A stretch of DNA of 8,451 nucleotides, taken from positions 1-8,451 of the forward strand of contig WQXZ01000074.1 of the NCBI GenBank assembly GCA_009781525.1, read 5' to 3'. Position numbers and translations under genes: made by a program. Position 1 is the stretch's first letter, and each line of letters begins with the position of its first letter. Under the pieces are notes generated by a model. It ran no database searches. It worked only from the letters and a program-made list of their open reading frames with translations, and was not told the DNA's origin. The stretch is from Coriobacteriia bacterium (GTDB lineage: Bacteria; Actinomycetota; Coriobacteriia; Coriobacteriales; UBA8131). Below, piece after piece: positions 5,609-8,451 of the stretch.

Positions 5609-5700
5609 GGTATACGGGATGGTTGCTTTTCCTTGCTTCCACGGATCACTTGCCTCGCCCGTCAATGATTCGTCAAACCTCGTTGACTATCCCGTATACC
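5609..5700 (+). ncRNA. Candidate Y-RNA-like structured RNA (92 nt, closed by a perfect 12-bp stem)
   Basis: GGTATACGGGAT (5609-5620) and ATCCCGTATACC (5689-5700) are perfect complements; GGT/ACT extends the stem to 15 pairs with one G-U. The 3' arm reads TTGACTA (5683-5689), the same as the conserved 3' arm of vertebrate Y1 and Y3 RNAs, and the 5' arm has TGGT at the matching place, though the following CCGA of Y RNAs is absent. Next comes an 18-nt segment with 16 pyrimidines (5623-5640). An inner 8-pair stem, ACGGATCA (5641-5648) with TGATTCGT (5666-5673) including one G-T, closes a 17-nt loop. It lies just downstream of the TROVE-like and HTH genes, where Y RNAs often neighbour rsr genes. 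No clear promoter or terminator is visible, so it may be processed from the operon message. The alternative is a DNA palindrome pair for a protein. Confidence 0.35.
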
Positions 5701-5758
5701 CGGTTGCTATGGAAGAGGCTTGATATGAAGACGATACGCTTGGTTGGGAGTGACAAGA

Positions 5759-5944
5759 ATGGACGAAAAGTTGAAAGACATGTTTATCCGGATTGGCGAC
5801 ACGCTGCGGACGCAAAAATATCTCAAATGGAACGGAAGCGAGGCATTAGGTGGGGATCTGGCTCGAAAAATACTCAATCAAGAGGAATACGCAGACACAC
5901 AAGCCAGAGAAATCTACGAATTCCTAAAGGAGTTGTACGGGTGA
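5759..5944 (+). CDS. Small hypothetical protein (61 residues)
   Basis: ATG at 5759 follows GGGAG (5746-5750) by 8 nt. The product is hydrophilic and predicted largely helical, beginning MDEKLKDMFIRIGDTL and ending with an acidic helix, AREIYEFLKELYG. I recognise no family. Its stop overlaps the next start (GTGA), which supports it as a translated gene at the head of the early operon. A competing frame with ATG at 5725 runs through the same DNA but encodes an implausibly basic, unstructured product. Confidence 0.65.
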   Translation: MDEKLKDMFIRIGDTLRTQKYLKWNGSEALGGDLARKILNQEEYADTQAREIYEFLKELYG

Positions 5945-6072
5945 GCAAAAAAGCAGTCTCCGTCCAAGGAGCACCTGAGCGGAGACTAACACAACGAAAT
6001 CATTATATCACAGCAGGACTGCTGGTTATAGCCAGCCTCATAGCCTACTACTGGATATTGAAGGGGAGATGA
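5941..6072 (+). CDS. 43-residue single-helix membrane protein
   Basis: GTG at 5941 overlaps the preceding stop codon (GTGA) and has an AAGGAG ribosome site about 8 nt upstream, inside the previous gene. The short basic tail (MSKKAVSVQGAPERRLTQRN) is followed by one hydrophobic segment, YITAGLLVIASLIAYYWIL, and ends KGR. This predicts a single membrane-spanning helix with positive charges on both sides. Its own stop overlaps the next gene. No family is recognised. Small inner-membrane proteins in early phage operons can be exclusion or host-takeover factors, but nothing in the sequence says which. A longer in-frame product starting at ATG 5725 is possible but judged unlikely. Confidence 0.6.
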   Translation: MSKKAVSVQGAPERRLTQRNHYITAGLLVIASLIAYYWILKGR

Positions 6073-6350
6073 TGGAATACTCGATACCTGTCAGGGCATT
6101 GCTTAGCAATGCCGGTAAGAAACCATATGACGACCTCTACTACTACGAGAAGATCGTAGCTAGACTGACTCAGGATGATATCTGGGTCGATGCCATTGTG
6201 TTAAGCGATGTAGGGGGACTAGGCTACAGAGCACAGATATCATATCTTCGCAGTCGTGATATCGACATCATCACGAGAGTGAATCCCGAAACCAGGAAGA
6301 AGAAACGCACCACCTACCAGTACGCTTTAAAAGAAAGGGTGGCTGACTGA
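6072..6350 (+). CDS. Winged-helix (HTH_39-like) phage protein
   Basis: Of two adjacent ATG codons, 6072 is preferred because AAGGGG (6061-6066) lies 5 nt before it; ATG 6069 would overlap the previous stop as ATGA. The 92-residue product contains the pattern of the HTH_39 winged helix: a helix KIVARLTQDDIWVDAIVLSD, then GGLGYRAQISYLRSRDIDI as the recognition-helix region, and ITRVNPETRKKKRTTYQYAL as the wing. Such proteins are frequent in phage DNA-metabolism operons and are taken to bind DNA; a precise role is not known to me. It overlaps the nuclease gene that follows by 1 nt (TGATG). Confidence 0.75.
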   Translation: MEYSIPVRALLSNAGKKPYDDLYYYEKIVARLTQDDIWVDAIVLSDVGGLGYRAQISYLRSRDIDIITRVNPETRKKKRTTYQYALKERVAD

Positions 6351-7477
6351 TGGTCGATACGTTAAAACACGCTCTTCTTTCTCCGTCATCTGCCTACCGT
6401 TGGCTTGTCTGTCCTCCGTCTGCGCGACTCTCTGAAGGGATACCTGACGAGGAAAGTGAATATGCGGCTGAAGGCTCAGTGGCTCACAGGCTGCTGAGTG
6501 TCGAGTTGAATAAGAGACTCGACCTTGGAATAGAAGGCGTCGAAAGCAAGGTTGCTGTCACCAAGAGTCGATACTACAACGCTGAGATGCAAGACTATAT
6601 CGACAAAACCGTTAATCTCATTGAGGAGATAAAAAACAGTATCGGAGAATGCCATATCCTTTTAGATAAGAGGCTTGACATTTCAAGATGGGTACCGGAA
6701 TCATTCGGCACAGCTGACGTGGTGATTGCGTCACCGTCAACGATATGCGTAATCGACTTCAAGTACGGTCAAGGAATCAGGGTCACTGCTGAGAAAAACC
6801 CTCAGACAAGGCTTTATGCTCTCGGTGCATGGTACGAGTTCAATGACCGGATCCTTTTCGATATCGATGTAAAGGTTCAGATGATTGTCATCCAACCACG
6901 GCTGGACTTAATCTCAGAAGAGTACGCATCGCTTGGAGGATTGATGGTCTGGGCAGGTATCGCCAAGGAAAAGGCAGAACAAGCATTTGCTGGTGTTGGT
7001 GAATTCAATCCTTCAGCTGAGACCTGTCAGTTCTGCGCTGTGAAGGCAACCTGTCCATCACGCTCTGAAACTGCGATAACAATAGCAAATGGAGAGATGC
7101 CGGAGCTTTTAACGGTTGCTGACGTTGCGTCTGTGCTACCAAAACTGGAGGTTGCTCAGAAGTGGATCAAGGATGTTTTAGACTGGGTGTTAGAGCAGGC
7201 TGTAGCAGGCGTGGAGATACCCGGCTACGCTCTTACATACGGAAGGTCTAACAGGGCGTTTTCCGACTCAGAGGCCGTTACAGACGCTCTCAGGCGCGCC
7301 AAAGATATAAAGAAGGCTGACTACACCGAAGAGAGGCTACTCAGCCTAGCATCACTTGAGAAAAACCTCGGTAAGAAGCGATTTACTGAGTTGCTCGGAG
7401 AATATGTCGTGAAACCGCAAGGTAGACCGAAACTCACACCAGTGAGTGCGGAGGTCGCAGAGGTGGAAGACGTATGA
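6350..7477 (+). CDS. DUF2800 RecB-like (PD-(D/E)XK) nuclease with Fe-S cysteines
   Basis: The 375-residue protein opens with HALLSPSSAYRWLVCPPSAR, the signature of DUF2800 phage proteins. RecB-family nuclease motifs are in order: H46 in EGSVAHRL, D123 in FGTADVV, D136 and K138 in VIDFKYG, and Q152 with Y156 in QTRLYALG. Four cysteines, C21 and the C-terminal C226, C229 and C235 (CQFCAVKATC), match the split pattern that holds an iron-sulphur cluster in Cas4 and AddB nucleases. The C-terminal half (GRSNRAF, then LGKKRFTELL and VVKPQGRPKL) is also typical of the family. All expected catalytic residues are present. It probably acts as an exonuclease in element recombination or replication, working with the next gene, which it overlaps by 4 nt (ATGA). 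Enzymatic polarity is unknown. Confidence 0.9.
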   Translation: MVDTLKHALLSPSSAYRWLVCPPSARLSEGIPDEESEYAAEGSVAHRLLSVELNKRLDLGIEGVESKVAVTKSRYYNAEMQDYIDKTVNLIEEIKNSIGECHILLDKRLDISRWVPESFGTADVVIASPSTICVIDFKYGQGIRVTAEKNPQTRLYALGAWYEFNDRILFDIDVKVQMIVIQPRLDLISEEYASLGGLMVWAGIAKEKAEQAFAGVGEFNPSAETCQFCAVKATCPSRSETAITIANGEMPELLTVADVASVLPKLEVAQKWIKDVLDWVLEQAVAGVEIPGYALTYGRSNRAFSDSEAVTDALRRAKDIKKADYTEERLLSLASLEKNLGKKRFTELLGEYVVKPQGRPKLTPVSAEVAEVEDV

Positions 7478-8451
7478 GTGACAGACGCGAAGTAATGGTC
7501 GATGGAGTCACAAGGAACGGTGAGCCGGTCTATGTCATTGAAGCATCATCAGAAGATGCAGTAGACGAGACCACCATTATCGAAGTCCAGCCGATCGAGA
7601 CGAAGACAGATGCGCTTGCAGTGCCTGTGGCGCAGTCGATTACGACAGCCCTTACAGCACATGATGTGGTAGCTCAGGTCGCCCTGATACAGCAGGTCAT
7701 GGAAGCTGTGATGAAAGAGGGGGAGCACTACGGTGTTATCCCGGGTACGAGCAGCAAACCGACCTTGCTCCAACCAGGTGCTCAGAAGCTGCTACTGACA
7801 TTCAACTTCGCTCCACGCTATGAAGTAGAGATGCGCGACCTGGAGAACAGCCACAGGGAATACGAGGTGCGCTGCATCCTCACTATGCGCCAATCAGGGC
7901 AATTCGTTGGCGAAGGGGTTGGGATATGCTCGACCATGGAAAGCAAGTACCGCTATCGGGGAGCAGAACTGGAAGACACCGAGGCAGACGTTCCGAAGGA
8001 GTATTGGACTGCGCGCAGCGCAGGTGACAAGGGAAGGATGCAGGCGTTGTTAGGCGGCAAGAACCGCACAACCTCCAAGCGTCCTGACGGCAGCTGGGGG
8101 ATATTTATAAAAGGTGAGCGCAAAGAGAATCCAGATATAGCTGATACTTATAACACAGTGCTCAAGATGTCGAAGAAGAGAGCACTGGTTGACGCTGTAC
8201 TGACAGCGACCGCTGCATCTGACATCTTCACTCAGGATCTAGAGGATATGGGTGAGATGAGGCAGCCAGAGGCAGTGGCGCCAAAACCTCAGACACCACC
8301 ACCGCCACCGAGGAACCCGTTGCTCGACAAGCTCCGCGAGATAGGTACCGGAGTGGTCAGCACCAGTGCAGGTACTGTCACATTCGCTGATTTCGTAACT
8401 GCTGTCGAGGGAGAGATTGGTATGGCTTTGTCTGACATAAGTACAGAGCAG
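7474..8451 (+). CDS. Phage DNA-metabolism protein, possible ssDNA-annealing partner of the nuclease (3' end outside window)
   Basis: The frame starts at ATG 7474 inside the nuclease stop (ATGA), has GAGGTGG about 8 nt upstream, and stays open for 326 codons to the window end. It contains a pattern widespread in phages and ICEs: KEGEHYGVIPGT, then PTLLQPGAQKLLLTF, YEVRCILTM, GEGVGICSTMESKYRYRG, and YNTVLKMSKKRALVDAVLTA followed by AASDIFTQDLEDM. I remember this family only as an uncharacterised early protein. Its tight coupling to a RecB-like nuclease suggests an annealing or single-strand-binding role, which is inference. After the conserved block come a Pro-rich linker (PQTPPPPPRN) and a short further domain that is cut off. 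Confidence 0.75.
   Translation, partial: MSDRREVMVDGVTRNGEPVYVIEASSEDAVDETTIIEVQPIETKTDALAVPVAQSITTALTAHDVVAQVALIQQVMEAVMKEGEHYGVIPGTSSKPTLLQPGAQKLLLTFNFAPRYEVEMRDLENSHREYEVRCILTMRQSGQFVGEGVGICSTMESKYRYRGAELEDTEADVPKEYWTARSAGDKGRMQALLGGKNRTTSKRPDGSWGIFIKGERKENPDIADTYNTVLKMSKKRALVDAVLTATAASDIFTQDLEDMGEMRQPEAVAPKPQTPPPPPRNPLLDKLREIGTGVVSTSAGTVTFADFVTAVEGEIGMALSDISTEQ

Noticed and set aside
4463..5700. Integron-type attC sites flanking the TROVE-like cassette
   Set aside because: The inverted repeats lack the RYYYAAC/GTTRRRY core of attC, and the integrase is not of the integron type.
5623..5940. Upstream part of the frame that ends with the 43-residue membrane protein
   Set aside because: It starts inside the 12-bp-stem structure, is rich in Arg, Lys and Ser like an out-of-frame reading, and overlaps a better 61-residue gene; only the part from GTG 5941 is kept.

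Overview
The window looks like a chromosome-to-mobile-element junction in a Gram-positive bacterium. I would guess Actinomycetota of the Coriobacteriia type, but this is an inference from gene style and mid-range base composition, not proven here. The left 1.9 kb is host-like: the 3' part of a membrane-anchored NodB-type polysaccharide deacetylase, then a complete tRNA-Val(GAC) gene with its own promoter, encoded CCA and terminator. At about position 1900 the DNA becomes visibly richer in A+T, and an integrated phage or integrative element begins.

The element opens with a tyrosine integrase pointing at the tRNA and an Xre-type repressor gene directly upstream of it on the same strand (6 nt apart). 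Across a short, repeat-rich divergent promoter region lies a rightward Cro-like HTH gene. This is the usual int-repressor/Cro immunity layout of a temperate phage or ICE that uses a tRNA 3' end as attB. The other attachment end lies outside the window.

Rightward come a small Cys-motif protein, then 308 nt without a credible gene but packed with inverted repeats. Next is a two-gene unit: a 196-residue protein resembling the TROVE (Ro60/Rsr) RNA-binding domain without a von Willebrand A domain, followed 1 nt later by an excisionase-type HTH protein. A 92-nt sequence closed by a perfect 12-bp inverted repeat follows. It carries a UUGACUA motif in its 3' arm and a pyrimidine-rich internal segment, both reminiscent of Y RNAs, the RNA partners of Ro60. 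A compact mini-Ro protein plus candidate Y-like RNA is the most interesting hypothesis in the window.

From 5759 to the right end, five genes overlap stop-to-start: an unknown 61-residue protein, a 43-residue one-helix membrane protein, an HTH_39-like winged-helix protein, a DUF2800 RecB-like nuclease with a four-cysteine Fe-S pattern, and a protein (cut by the window end) of a phage family that I suspect works in single-strand annealing or DNA handling. This is an early DNA-metabolism operon of the element.
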